DNA of 64,000 nucleotides from contig NZ_JXMU01000019.1 of NCBI RefSeq assembly GCF_001293565.1, forward strand, positions 21,203 through 85,202. Direction: 5' to 3'. This DNA comes from Ahrensia marina (lineage in GTDB: Bacteria; Pseudomonadota; Alphaproteobacteria; Rhizobiales; Rhizobiaceae). The translations under genes were made by a program, and so were the position numbers. A model generated the notes under the pieces. The model saw only the letters and a program-made list of their open reading frames with translations. It was not told the origin of the DNA and made no database searches. This document shows, one piece after another, positions 37,315 to 46,115 of the stretch; the first letter of the stretch is position 1; each line of letters opens with the position of its first letter.

Positions 37315-39717
37315 ATGGGAATCGAAGGTATTGGCGCACGGGTTGCGCGCAAAGAAGACAAACGCTTCATCACCGGGAAGGGACGCTACACCGACGATAT
37401 GGTCGTAGCCGGCATGAAACACTCGGTATTTGTACGCTCCCCTCACGCTCATGCAAAAATCAAAAAAGTCGATACTGAGGCTGCTGAAAAAATGCCCGGT
37501 GTGATCGGTATATTAAACGGGCAACAACTCGCAGATGATGGCATTGGCAATATTATTTGCGGCTGGATGATCCACTCTAAAGACGGTTCTCCAATGAATA
37601 TGGGCGCTTGGCGGCCATTGGCGCAGGACACCGTTCGCTACGTTGGCGACGCGGTCTTGATCGTTGTCGCCGATACCAAGGCGCAGGCGCGCGATGCTGC
37701 AGAGGCTTGCATAGTGGAGTATGAAGAGCTTGATATTGTAACCCAGCCGGATAAGGCGCTGGCGGATGGCGCACCGCAGATACATCCCGAAGCGAAGAAT
37801 AATTTGATTTTTGATTGGGGCCTTGGCGACGAAGAAGCGACAGACAAGGCGCTGGCAAGTGCGGCGCACATCACAGAAATGGACATTGTCAACAACCGGC
37901 TTGTGCCCAACGCTATGGAGCCACGCGCTGCGCTTGGCATTTATGATGACGCTGAAGATCATTATACCTGTTATACCACCTCACAAAACCCGCATGTCGC
38001 CCGTCTGGTCATGAGCGCATTTTATAATGTTGCGCCGGAAAACAAATTACGGGTTATCGCGCCGGATGTCGGTGGTGGCTTTGGTTCTAAAATTTATATT
38101 TATCCGGAAGAGATCGTCTGTCTTTGGGCATCAAAACGCACAGGCGTTCCAGTCAAGTGGACTGCGGACCGCACCGAGAGCTTTCTGACCGATGCACATG
38201 GCCGCGATCATATCACCAAAGTTAAAATGGGCTTTGATGCCAACAATAATATTGTCGGTCTAAAGGTCGATACGATTGCCAATCTTGGTGCGTATATGTC
38301 TCTGTTTTCTTCAGCAACGCCGACATATCTATACGCAACGCTTCTGTCGGGGCAGTATAATATTCCGGCAATTTATGGCAATGTGCGGGCGGTTTATACC
38401 AATACGGCACCGGTCGATGCTTACCGCGGTGCAGGGCGGCCGGAAGCGACTTATCTGCTTGAGCGCACAATGGAAACAGCGGCCCGCGAACTGGGTGTTG
38501 ATCCGGCTGAACTGCGCCGTCAGAACTTCATTCGTGAGTTCCCGCATCAAACGCCTGTCATCATGAATTATGATGCCGGTGATTTCGAGGTGTCGCTGGA
38601 TGCGGCGATGAAGCAGATAGATTATGCCGGATTTGCCAAACGTAAGAAAGAAGCAGAATCGCGCGGTAAGCTGCGCGGCATTGGTATGAGCTGTTACATT
38701 GAAGCATGTGGCATTGCGCCATCTCAAGCAGTTGGCTCGCTTGGGGCGGGCGTAGGCCTGTGGGAATCTGCCGAAGTGCGCGTCAATGCCGTTGGCACAA
38801 TTGAAGTGCTGACCGGTTCTCATAGTCATGGCCAGGGTCATGAAACGACATTTGCGCAGCTGGTTTGCGAACGTTTCGGTGTCCCTATGGACAGCGTCTC
38901 GATTGTTCATGGAGATACTGACAAGGTGCAGATGGGCATGGGCACTTATGGCTCCCGCTCCGGCGCTGTCGGCATGAGTGCGATTATGAAAGCGCTGGAT
39001 AAAGTCGAGATGAAAGCCAAGAAAATTGCGGCCCATCTTTTGGAAGCCGATGAAGCTGATATCGAGATTGAAAATGGCGAATTGAAAGTTGCTGGTACTG
39101 ATAAGTCCGTACCATGGTTCCAAATGGCACTGGGGGCTTACACCGCCCACAATTTGCCCGATGGCATGGAGCCCGGATTGAAAGAGGGCGCATTTTACGA
39201 TCCGGCCAACTTTACCTTCCCTGCGGGATGCTACATCTGCGAAGTAGAGGTTGATCCTGATACCGGAACAACAAAGATCATTGATTTTGTCGCTGCCGAT
39301 GATTTTGGAAATATTATCAATCCGATGATTGTTGAAGGGCAGGTTCATGGCGGTGTCGCGCAGGGCATCGGTCAGGCGCTCATGGAGGGCACATATTATG
39401 ACCCGGATTCCGGCCAGCTCCTGACAGCGAGCTATATGGACTATCAAATGCCACGTGCGGAAGATCTGCCGAACTTCCAGCTTTCGACCTCGGTAACCGA
39501 ATGTCCTCATAATCCACTTGGCATCAAAGGATGCGGTGAAGCAGGTGCGATTGGCTCACCGCCTGCTGTTATCAATGCCATTACAAATGCAATAGACAAT
39601 AATGATTTGACTATGCCGGCAACGCCGCAAGCGGTTTGGACCGCGCTGCATAACAAAGGTGGCAGCAGGGACGATAAAAACCAGTTTGATCGCCATATTA
39701 CAAAAGCTGCGAAATAA
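37315..39717 (+). CDS. coxL: Molybdenum hydroxylase large subunit (CoxL-like, form II)
   Basis: 800 residues. The molybdopterin-cytosine-dinucleotide subunit of the xanthine-oxidase family: PDVGGGFGSKIYIYPEE, GQGHETTFAQLVCERFG, YGSRSGAVGMSAIM and the late GCGEAGAIGSPPAVINA with the catalytic Glu. The active-site loop reads AYRGAGR (residues 369-375), the form II signature; true carbon monoxide dehydrogenases of form I read AYRCSFR with the Cu-binding Cys. So oxidation of CO is doubtful and the substrate is unknown. Order coxS-coxL-coxM is also the form II order. Confidence 0.92.
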   Translation: MGIEGIGARVARKEDKRFITGKGRYTDDMVVAGMKHSVFVRSPHAHAKIKKVDTEAAEKMPGVIGILNGQQLADDGIGNIICGWMIHSKDGSPMNMGAWRPLAQDTVRYVGDAVLIVVADTKAQARDAAEACIVEYEELDIVTQPDKALADGAPQIHPEAKNNLIFDWGLGDEEATDKALASAAHITEMDIVNNRLVPNAMEPRAALGIYDDAEDHYTCYTTSQNPHVARLVMSAFYNVAPENKLRVIAPDVGGGFGSKIYIYPEEIVCLWASKRTGVPVKWTADRTESFLTDAHGRDHITKVKMGFDANNNIVGLKVDTIANLGAYMSLFSSATPTYLYATLLSGQYNIPAIYGNVRAVYTNTAPVDAYRGAGRPEATYLLERTMETAARELGVDPAELRRQNFIREFPHQTPVIMNYDAGDFEVSLDAAMKQIDYAGFAKRKKEAESRGKLRGIGMSCYIEACGIAPSQAVGSLGAGVGLWESAEVRVNAVGTIEVLTGSHSHGQGHETTFAQLVCERFGVPMDSVSIVHGDTDKVQMGMGTYGSRSGAVGMSAIMKALDKVEMKAKKIAAHLLEADEADIEIENGELKVAGTDKSVPWFQMALGAYTAHNLPDGMEPGLKEGAFYDPANFTFPAGCYICEVEVDPDTGTTKIIDFVAADDFGNIINPMIVEGQVHGGVAQGIGQALMEGTYYDPDSGQLLTASYMDYQMPRAEDLPNFQLSTSVTECPHNPLGIKGCGEAGAIGSPPAVINAITNAIDNNDLTMPATPQAVWTALHNKGGSRDDKNQFDRHITKAAK

Positions 39718-39741
39718 TCCGCGCTAAGAGAGGATAAGAAC

Positions 39742-40542
39742 ATGTACGATACAAAATATCACCGTGCTTCGAGCCTGGATGAAGCGGCTAAAATATTTGC
39801 TAGCGCAGATGATGGCGCGTTTCTTTCAGGTGGCCAAACATTGCTGCCAACGATGAAGCAGCGTTTGGCGGCGCCATCTGATCTTGTTGACTTGACCCAC
39901 ATCGACGGTTTGAGCGGTGTGAGCGTGGATGGAGATACAGTCAAGATCGGCGGATTGACCACGCATTACGAGGTCAATCAGGATAATGCATTAAGCAAAG
40001 CATGTCCTGCATTGGCTCGAATGGCTGGCTGGATCGGCGATCCACAAGTGCGCCATCGCGGCACAATTGGCGGTTCGCTTGCCAACAACGATCCTGCGGC
40101 AGATTATCCGGCTGCAATGCTGGCGCTTAATGCAACCATTCATACAAATAAGCGGGAGATTGCCGCTGACGACTTCTTCACTGGCATGTTTGAAACCGCA
40201 CTGGAGGAAGGTGAAATCGTAACGGCGGTTTCATTTAAGAGTGTCGATAAATGCGGCTATGAGAAATTCCGCAATCCGGCTTCGCGTTACGCCATGGCCG
40301 GTGTTTTTGCCGCAAAGGCGAAAGACGGTTCTGTCCGCATTGGCGTTACCGGCGCTGGCGACGACGGCGTCTTTCGATGGACTGAGGCCGAAGAGGCGCT
40401 TGCATCAAACTGGTCAGCAGATGCATTAGACAGTTGTGACGTAGATAGTTCGGGTCTGATGAGTGATATCCATGCCAGCGCTGCATATCGCGCAAATTTG
40501 GTAAAGGTAATGACCAAACGCGCTGTTTCTTCTGCTGATTAA
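39742..40542 (+). CDS. coxM: Molybdenum hydroxylase FAD subunit (CoxM-like)
   Basis: 266 residues, slightly short. FAD-binding motifs SGGQTLLPTMKQRL and TIGGSLANNDPAADYP are intact, followed by the CODH flavoprotein C-terminal domain (YEKFRNPASRYAMAGV). It starts 24 bp after coxL with AGAGAGGA upstream and completes the three-subunit enzyme. A clear terminator follows, so the operon ends here; no accessory genes (coxD, coxE, coxF) follow, and a coxG-like gene lies 8 kb away. Confidence 0.92.
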   Translation: MYDTKYHRASSLDEAAKIFASADDGAFLSGGQTLLPTMKQRLAAPSDLVDLTHIDGLSGVSVDGDTVKIGGLTTHYEVNQDNALSKACPALARMAGWIGDPQVRHRGTIGGSLANNDPAADYPAAMLALNATIHTNKREIAADDFFTGMFETALEEGEIVTAVSFKSVDKCGYEKFRNPASRYAMAGVFAAKAKDGSVRIGVTGAGDDGVFRWTEAEEALASNWSADALDSCDVDSSGLMSDIHASAAYRANLVKVMTKRAVSSAD

Positions 40543-40560
40543 TGGCTTTCAATTAAAATT

Positions 40561-40591
40561 AAGCCCGTACATTTCATGTGCGGGCTTTTGT
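40561..40591 (+). terminator. Terminator of the coxSLM operon
   Basis: AAGCCCGTACAT and ATGTGCGGGCTT pair over 12 bp (one G-T) with a TTC loop and run into TTTTG. It begins 18 bp after the coxM stop. The convergent L,D-transpeptidase gene ends 21 bp further on and may use the same hairpin. Confidence 0.85.
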
Positions 40592-40611
40592 CATTGCTTA
40601 TTCAGGCAGGG

Positions 40612-41178
40612 TCAAATAACAACGACACGAGCGCCGATTGGCACGCGATCGTACAAATCTTCAACATGTGCATTGATCATACGAATACATCCATTGGAAA
40701 CGGACCGGCCGATAGATGAAGGCTGTGTGGTGCCGTGGATGCGGTAATATGTATCGCGTTTGCCCTTATACAAATAGAGCGCGCGCGAACCCAGCGGATT
40801 GCCGGGGCCGCCAGGAACGCCGCCCGCATATTTTTTATATTTGCCCGGCTCACGGCGGATCATATTTGCGGTTGGTGTCCATGTGGGCCATTTGGCCTTT
40901 CGGCGGATCGTCGCGGTGCCTTTAAAGGCAAGTCCGGCTTTGCCGACACCTACGCCATAGCGGCGCGCACGATGTGCGCTTTCAACCAAATAGAGGAAAT
41001 GGTTGCGTGGATCGACAATGATTGTACCGCGCTTGTAGTTCGATCTGTAACGGACCGATTGAGGCAGAAACTTGCGCGCAATGGTAAAACCTTGAGCTTT
41101 GTGTGCCAGCGCACCGCTTGTTGTGAGGACCAGCGCAGATGTTGTTGCACCTAACAGAAAACGACGTCGTGTGATCAT
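40612..41178 (-). CDS. L,D-transpeptidase (YkuD domain), exported
   Basis: 188 residues. The YkuD active site is present: HGTTQPSSIGRSVSNGCIRM, with the catalytic Cys, His and Arg. These enzymes make 3-3 peptidoglycan crosslinks or attach proteins to the wall. The N-terminus ITRRRFLLG followed by a hydrophobic segment and ALA suggests a signal peptide with a twin-arginine (Tat) look, cut near residue 25. One of several such enzymes usual in rhizobia. Confidence 0.9.
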   Translation of the reverse strand: MITRRRFLLGATTSALVLTTSGALAHKAQGFTIARKFLPQSVRYRSNYKRGTIIVDPRNHFLYLVESAHRARRYGVGVGKAGLAFKGTATIRRKAKWPTWTPTANMIRREPGKYKKYAGGVPGGPGNPLGSRALYLYKGKRDTYYRIHGTTQPSSIGRSVSNGCIRMINAHVEDLYDRVPIGARVVVI

Positions 41179-41337
41179 TTGAATATTTCCAGTTTAAACC
41201 GCGTCAAACGAGCTCATCGCTCACTTAAGAGTGAGCGTAAAACTTCCTTCGCAAACAGTGCTGGAAAATGTTTAACGAATCCAGCAACTGCCCATCAAAG
41301 TTATGTGAACACGATTGAACGGCTTAAAAAGAAAATA

Positions 41338-42303
41338 TTAGTTTTTTGCTATTCTGGCTTTGGCCGCCGCATATTCTCCTGCCAGACGATCAACTAATTT
41401 GGCCGCCGGTCCGACGGATTTGACAGCACCGATGCCTTGGCCACATCCCCAAATATCTTTCCATGCTTTGGAACCTTCTTTCGACGCTTCTTCGAAGTCC
41501 ATTTTTGAAGGATCTGCTTCGGGAAGATTTTCCGGGTCCATGCCCGCATTTTCAATGGAAGGCGCAAGATAATTGCCATGTATTCCGGTGAAATAATTGG
41601 AATAGACAATATCTTTGGCGGCACTATCGACGATCATCTGTTTGTATTCATCAACGGCGCGCGCTTCATCTGTCGCAATGAAAGGCGAACCGATATAGGC
41701 CATGTCCGCGCCCATCGCTTGAGCCGCAAGAACAGCATCGCCGGTCGAAATCGAACCTGACAGAAGTAACGGGCCGTCAAACCACTCGCGAATTTCTTGA
41801 ACAAGAGCGAATGGAGAAAGGGAGCCGGCGTGACCACCGGCACCGGCTGCAACAGCAATCAGACCATCTGCGCCTTTTCGAATAGCGGAATTGGCGTGGC
41901 GATTATTGATAACATCGTGCAGCACGACGCCGCCATAAGAATGGATCGCCGCGTTCACTTCAGGAACAGCACCAAGCGATGAAATCACGATTGGCACCTT
42001 GTACTTCACGCACATGCGCAAATCATGCTCCAGTCTTTTGTTTGATGGATGCACGATCTGATTAACAGCGAAAGGTGCTGCTGGTTTGTCGGGATTGGCA
42101 GCATTGTGATCGGCCAGACCTTCGGTGATTTCTGCCAGCCATTCATCAACCTGCGCTTCAGGACGCGCATTAAGGGCGGGAAAGGATCCGACAACACCGG
42201 CCTTGCACTGTGCCATAACAAGAGGCGGATGCGAAATAATAAAAAGAGGTGCTGCCACAACTGGCAAACGTAGATTGTCTTTCAAAATTGCTGGCAGTGT
42301 CAT
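41338..42303 (-). CDS. Nitronate monooxygenase-like flavoprotein (2-nitropropane dioxygenase family)
   Basis: 321 residues. An FMN TIM barrel: VAAPLFIISHPPLVMAQ at the N-terminus, GADGLIAVAAGAGGHAG in the middle with the catalytic-region His, and LLSGSISTGDAVLAAQAMGA followed by the FMN phosphate site. The family includes nitronate monooxygenases and enoyl-reductase-like enzymes; the substrate is unknown. GAGG lies 6 bases before the ATG. A 16-bp palindrome shared with the fadD region begins 13 bp upstream, hinting at a link to fatty-acid or branched-chain amino-acid breakdown. Confidence 0.86.
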   Translation of the reverse strand: MTLPAILKDNLRLPVVAAPLFIISHPPLVMAQCKAGVVGSFPALNARPEAQVDEWLAEITEGLADHNAANPDKPAAPFAVNQIVHPSNKRLEHDLRMCVKYKVPIVISSLGAVPEVNAAIHSYGGVVLHDVINNRHANSAIRKGADGLIAVAAGAGGHAGSLSPFALVQEIREWFDGPLLLSGSISTGDAVLAAQAMGADMAYIGSPFIATDEARAVDEYKQMIVDSAAKDIVYSNYFTGIHGNYLAPSIENAGMDPENLPEADPSKMDFEEASKEGSKAWKDIWGCGQGIGAVKSVGPAAKLVDRLAGEYAAAKARIAKN

Positions 42304-42315
42304 ATGAACCTCACA

Positions 42316-42331
42316 TTGACGTTTACGTAAA
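42316..42331. promoter_or_regulatory. Palindrome TTGACGTTTACGTAAA upstream of the NMO-like gene
   Basis: It differs from the fadD-region palindrome at 36511 in only two bases and keeps the dyad (TTGACGT / ACGTAAA, one mismatch). It lies 13 bp before the start of the minus-strand gene, so a bound protein would cover the promoter or transcription start. Confidence 0.68.
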
Positions 42332-42586
42332 TGACAATTAAATCAACTTATCTCATGAGGCAAGGTTGATTTTGTGTATTTCAGAACTTGAGCCGAGCGG
42401 TGCGTATTGGTCGAAAAACTCTAAACTGTCATCCTTGAAACAGGCGGGGCTGACCTTGGGGATTAAATGCTATTCCGGCGGCATAGCGGCTGCTTATACT
42501 TTTCAATCAATGATAATTATGCCATGTCCAGAAGATGGTGGGCGCGGCGCAAACAACTTGCGCCAAAAATAGTGGGAATTGGTCTC

Positions 42587-43672
42587 GTGAGTAACTTGGA
42601 AACCGCATTGCGGTCCGCATTGAAAAAGGGTGATATTAAAGACCCTATTTTTCGGCGCAAAGTTTACGAATCTGCAGCCAATGCTATGCACCGCTCGCTT
42701 GAAGCGCGTGGCAATGCGACCAAAGAAGCGATAGATGCGCAAAACAAGCGACTTGCCGAAGTTATTCGAACGATCGAAGCTGACTTAAAGGCCGCGCCAA
42801 GCCCTGCGCCTGCTGCAGCAAAACCGTCAGTTGAGCCGGAACCACCAGTGCGCCAGACAGAGCCGCCACTCGTTGAGCCGGTTTCTGAAAGACGTGCCAC
42901 AACCACAGGTACCCGAAACGAGCCATCGCTTTACGTTGAGCCACGTGCAGAAAAAGCAGACACAAAACCCGAACGTAAACCGGCTGAAACAAAATCTGAG
43001 AGAAAAGGCACAAGAGCGCCGTTTGCCAAGCTGCTGACAGCAGCAGTGCTGGTTTCATTCTTGGGTGTGGGTTTTTTCTGGGTCTTTACGACAGATGCCT
43101 TTAAGAGTGAGGAAGCGCGCGACACCTCGGTTCCAAACCCTAACAGAGTCTTGGAAAGCGAAAGCTTTGAAGGGCGCGATCCGGGCACTTCCAATGCGCC
43201 GGCGACACTCGATAACTCGGCCGGCGATGATGGCTGGATAGAACTTTTCTCTCCTAATGATTTAACGACGCTTGGCTTGGTTGCCGGCGCGACCGCAGAA
43301 ATGAAAACTGATCCATTCGGTGATTATGTTCATCTTGTCACGCCAAATGAAGAAGCTGAAGTCCAAATAGATGTGCCGCTTAACTTAATGCAGCAGGCGC
43401 CGGGCGGCACGATACAGTTGAGTTTTATTGCCAATGCAGACGATGATGCGCCGACACAGATGTCCGTGACTTGTGACCTTGGCACGCTTGGCGATTGTGG
43501 AAGGCTGCGCTTTAATTTGGGGCAGGCGCCTCAGGAATATTTAATGCAAATGCAAATCCCCGAAGGCGCAAGCCCGTCGCGTCAGGGGGTAATCAAAATC
43601 GTCACAGATATAGAAAATGAAGCGCGAGCCGTTAAGCTATTGCAGGTTCGCGCCCGTTTGATTGGCAATTAG
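42587..43672 (+). CDS. Single-span membrane protein of unknown function
   Basis: 361 residues from GTG 42587. Layout: a helical N-terminal part ([18 protein letters not shown], about 1-65), a proline/glutamate/threonine-rich linker (about 65-145), one membrane helix (about 149-170), and an acidic C-terminal domain of about 190 residues, expected in the periplasm, with [10 protein letters not shown] as its only Cys pair. No family recognised. The frame is open to 42467; the GTG is chosen because [12 protein letters not shown] looks like a natural N-terminus, but ATG 42524 is possible. The 3' end overlaps the ppk2 stop by 4 bp, tail to tail. Confidence 0.68.
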   Translation: MSNLETALRSALKKGDIKDPIFRRKVYESAANAMHRSLEARGNATKEAIDAQNKRLAEVIRTIEADLKAAPSPAPAAAKPSVEPEPPVRQTEPPLVEPVSERRATTTGTRNEPSLYVEPRAEKADTKPERKPAETKSERKGTRAPFAKLLTAAVLVSFLGVGFFWVFTTDAFKSEEARDTSVPNPNRVLESESFEGRDPGTSNAPATLDNSAGDDGWIELFSPNDLTTLGLVAGATAEMKTDPFGDYVHLVTPNEEAEVQIDVPLNLMQQAPGGTIQLSFIANADDDAPTQMSVTCDLGTLGDCGRLRFNLGQAPQEYLMQMQIPEGASPSRQGVIKIVTDIENEARAVKLLQVRARLIGN

Positions 43673-44565
43673 GTACGGTTTGTTTTCTCAATGAAATCGT
43701 AGCCCTGACCAATGATTTTATCATTGGGCTGCCCGATAACTTTTCTTGATTTACCTTCATATTCCATTTTTGAAAGAATGTGCCGCAAAACTTCCAAACG
43801 TCCGCGGCGCTTGTCGTTATAGCGCACAATGTTCCATGGCGCGTTATCGGTGTGGGTCGCCTTGATCATCTGGTCTCGCGCATTGGTATAGTCGTCCCAT
43901 TTTGACATGCCGATAATGTCGATACCTGAAAGTTTCCAGTATTTCAGCTTGCTGTGGCGTCGGTCATGAAAGCGCTCAAGTTGTGTTTCGCGCCCAATAT
44001 TCAGCCAGAACTTAAAAAAGTGGATACCTTCATCGGTAATCATACTTTCAAAGCCTGGTACCTCGGACAAAAACTTCTCATTTTGCTCTTTTGTGCAAAA
44101 CCCCATCACAGGTTCCACGCCGCCGCGATTATACCAAGAGCGGTCATAAATAGTGATTTCGCCGGATGTAGGAAAATGTTTCACATAGCGCTGAAAATAC
44201 CACTGCCCTTGCTCGGTCTCGGTCGGTTTTGGCAAGGCAACAACATTTGTCTCACGTGGATTAAGATAGTCCGTCAGCACATTGATCGTACCACCTTTAC
44301 CAGCCGCATCGCGTCCTTCAAAAACGATGATCATACGTTCGCCGGTTTTATCCATGTGGCTTTTAAGTTTAACAAGTTCCTCCTGAAGCGTTTCTAGTTC
44401 TTCTTCATAGTCGCTTCTTTTGAGCTTTTTGTCATATGGATAACCGCCCGCAGTTATTTTATTGTCTTCAACCCAATCCGGTATTTTAGGGTCATCAATA
44501 TCAAAAACATGCTCTTTGCCATCAAATGAAATTGTTATCGCTCGGCTGTCGTCATTGGTGCTCAT
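43669..44565 (-). CDS. ppk2: Polyphosphate kinase 2 (PPK2 family)
   Basis: 298 residues, a single-domain PPK2. Walker A is GRDAAGKGG (residues 84-92); [18 protein letters not shown] is the Walker B/lid region and [20 protein letters not shown] the substrate end. PPK2 enzymes use polyphosphate to phosphorylate nucleotides, or the reverse. It is divergent from phoR, with a Pho-box-like repeat between them, which fits storage or release of phosphate under the same control. Nucleotide preference is not predictable by eye. Confidence 0.93.
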   Translation of the reverse strand: MSTNDDSRAITISFDGKEHVFDIDDPKIPDWVEDNKITAGGYPYDKKLKRSDYEEELETLQEELVKLKSHMDKTGERMIIVFEGRDAAGKGGTINVLTDYLNPRETNVVALPKPTETEQGQWYFQRYVKHFPTSGEITIYDRSWYNRGGVEPVMGFCTKEQNEKFLSEVPGFESMITDEGIHFFKFWLNIGRETQLERFHDRRHSKLKYWKLSGIDIIGMSKWDDYTNARDQMIKATHTDNAPWNIVRYNDKRRGRLEVLRHILSKMEYEGKSRKVIGQPNDKIIGQGYDFIEKTNRT

Positions 44566-44572
44566 GATTGGT

Positions 44573-44590
44573 CCGTCATTTATGTTTCAT
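44573..44590 (+). promoter_or_regulatory. Candidate Pho box between ppk2 and phoR
   Basis: CCGTCATTTATGTTTCAT holds two 7-mers (CCGTCAT, GTTTCAT) 11 bp apart, like the PhoB consensus CTGTCAT-n4-CTGTCAT (one and two mismatches). It lies 70 bp upstream of phoR and 8 bp from the ppk2 start, so it more likely serves phoR. Confidence 0.5.
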
Positions 44591-44660
44591 AATGGTTTGC
44601 GAAAGCTAGGGCTTCCGTTTTGGTTCGTCCAGCCCTAAGTATATCTAAGGAAACGCGATT

Positions 44661-45965
44661 ATGAGCGCGCCTCAATTTCTTTTCGACGGTGAAGAAGCTG
44701 CTGAAGTGGACAGTGTTACGACTTATATTCGCCGTTTGAAGGCGCATCGCTGGCTGTTAGTGGGTACATTGCTCATTTTTGCCAGTCTGATGATTGGCGG
44801 CTGGCTTAGACCTGTTCACGGTTTGATAAGTGCTTTTGCCATTTTTGTTCTGGCTATGATTGCGCCGGTGCAATCACGTAAGATGCGCATTGACGCTGAA
44901 GCAAATGCCTTAAACCAAGCAGATAGCGAACGGCAGATACACGCCATTGCCAGTGCAATTAACGATCCTATTATGCTTATCAGTTCCATGGGCACGGTAC
45001 TTTATGCAAATGAGGAAGCCGAACGTGCATTCGGGCGTATTGAAATTGGAACGCCCATCGTTCTTCGTTTGAGAAGTGACGAAATCCGTACATTGATACG
45101 CAACACACTCAATGGTGTAAAAACAGGGTCGATTGAATTCCTTGAGAAGGCACCCTTAGAGCGGTGGTTTTCCGTGTCGCTAAAGCCTGTTTTGAACGAT
45201 GTGTCCAATCCGCAATATTTGATGCATTTCCATGATCTCTCCGAAACAAAGAAGACGGATAAAATACGTTCTGACTTTATCGCCAATGCAAGCCACGAAT
45301 TGCGTACGCCGCTGGCTTCTTTGATGGGGTTTATCGAAACGCTGGCAGGTCCTGCACGAAATGACGAAGCTGCGCGAGACAGATTTTTGAAAATTATGCA
45401 GGATCAGGCAGGGCGCATGTCCCGTTTGATTGATGACCTTCTGACTTTGAGTCGATTTGAAACTGCTTGGGGGCAATCGAGTTTTGGTGAGGTCGATCTT
45501 AAATCCGTACTCACCCATGTAACCAATGCGCTTAGCCCGATGGCCGACCAAAACGGTGCGACGATAAAATTATCCTTTAACGAGGGGCTGGTTGATCCGC
45601 TGCAATTACGCGGTAATCGCGATGAGATAATCCAACTTTTCGAAAATCTCGTCGAAAACGCGATTAAATACGGAAAAGATGACGGCCGCATTGGTGTTGA
45701 GGTGAACGAAGACTCTACTGGCCAAAATTTTATCATTGGTGTCCATGATAATGGTCCGGGTATTTCTGAAGAGCATCTGCCGCGATTGGTCGAGCGTTTT
45801 TACCGCGTAGATGTTGATACAAGCCGTGACAAGCAGGGCACCGGCTTGGGACTTTCAATTGTCAAACACATTATTCAACGCCACAAAGGGCGTTTGAACG
45901 TGAAATCCAAGCTTGGCCACGGCACAAGTTTTTTGGTTACCTTGCCAAAAATCCAGCCTAAATAG
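44661..45965 (+). CDS. phoR: Phosphate-regulon sensor histidine kinase PhoR
   Basis: 434 residues. Two close membrane helices (about 32-50 and 53-70), a PAS-like sensor region (AIASAINDPIMLISSMGTVL), the phospho-acceptor His212 in NASHELRTPLASLMGF, and the ATPase domain with ENLVENAIKYGKDDG, GVHDNGPGIS and GTGLGLSIVKHII. No large periplasmic domain, as in all PhoR, which sense phosphate through PstSCAB and PhoU. It heads the phoR-pst-phoU-phoB cluster, the usual rhizobial arrangement with phoB at the far end. Confidence 0.94.
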   Translation: MSAPQFLFDGEEAAEVDSVTTYIRRLKAHRWLLVGTLLIFASLMIGGWLRPVHGLISAFAIFVLAMIAPVQSRKMRIDAEANALNQADSERQIHAIASAINDPIMLISSMGTVLYANEEAERAFGRIEIGTPIVLRLRSDEIRTLIRNTLNGVKTGSIEFLEKAPLERWFSVSLKPVLNDVSNPQYLMHFHDLSETKKTDKIRSDFIANASHELRTPLASLMGFIETLAGPARNDEAARDRFLKIMQDQAGRMSRLIDDLLTLSRFETAWGQSSFGEVDLKSVLTHVTNALSPMADQNGATIKLSFNEGLVDPLQLRGNRDEIIQLFENLVENAIKYGKDDGRIGVEVNEDSTGQNFIIGVHDNGPGISEEHLPRLVERFYRVDVDTSRDKQGTGLGLSIVKHIIQRHKGRLNVKSKLGHGTSFLVTLPKIQPK

Positions 45966-45970
45966 ACAGG

Positions 45971-45994
45971 TTGTAATTACATATTATATTACAA
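45971..45994. repeat. AT-rich near-palindrome after phoR
   Basis: TTGTAAT (45971-45977) and ATTACAA (45988-45994) are perfect inverted repeats; the full 24 bp is palindromic with two mismatched pairs. It lies 5 bp past phoR and just before the pstS promoter. It lacks GC pairs, so it looks more like a protein site than a terminator. Confidence 0.4.
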
Positions 45995-46003
45995 TTACTT
46001 AAA

Positions 46004-46037
46004 CTGTCATAAAAGGGCAATGCTCGTGCCCTACAAC
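46004..46037 (+). promoter_or_regulatory. Pho box and -10 of the pstS promoter
   Basis: CTGTCAT (46004-46010) is a perfect PhoB half-site; GGGCAAT (46015-46021) is a poor second repeat in the correct 11-bp phase. TACAAC at 46032-46037, 10 bp further on, is a -10 candidate with the spacing used at PhoB-activated promoters, where the box replaces the -35. Confidence 0.6.
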
Positions 46038-46115
46038 CCCGGCAGCGGCGGAGCACTGTCGCATTCGCACCGCGTAAAAACGCGGCACACGTACAAGCCC
46101 CACGGGAGCAAAATT

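Noticed and set aside
38329..39510. 393-codon open frame on the minus strand inside coxL
   Set aside because: It lies entirely antisense to a well-conserved coxL and its product has no recognisable domain; long antisense frames are common in coding DNA of this composition.
36699..40542. Calling the operon a carbon monoxide dehydrogenase
   Set aside because: The active-site loop is AYRGAGR (form II), lacking the Cys of the form I AYRCSFR motif, and the cox accessory genes are absent.
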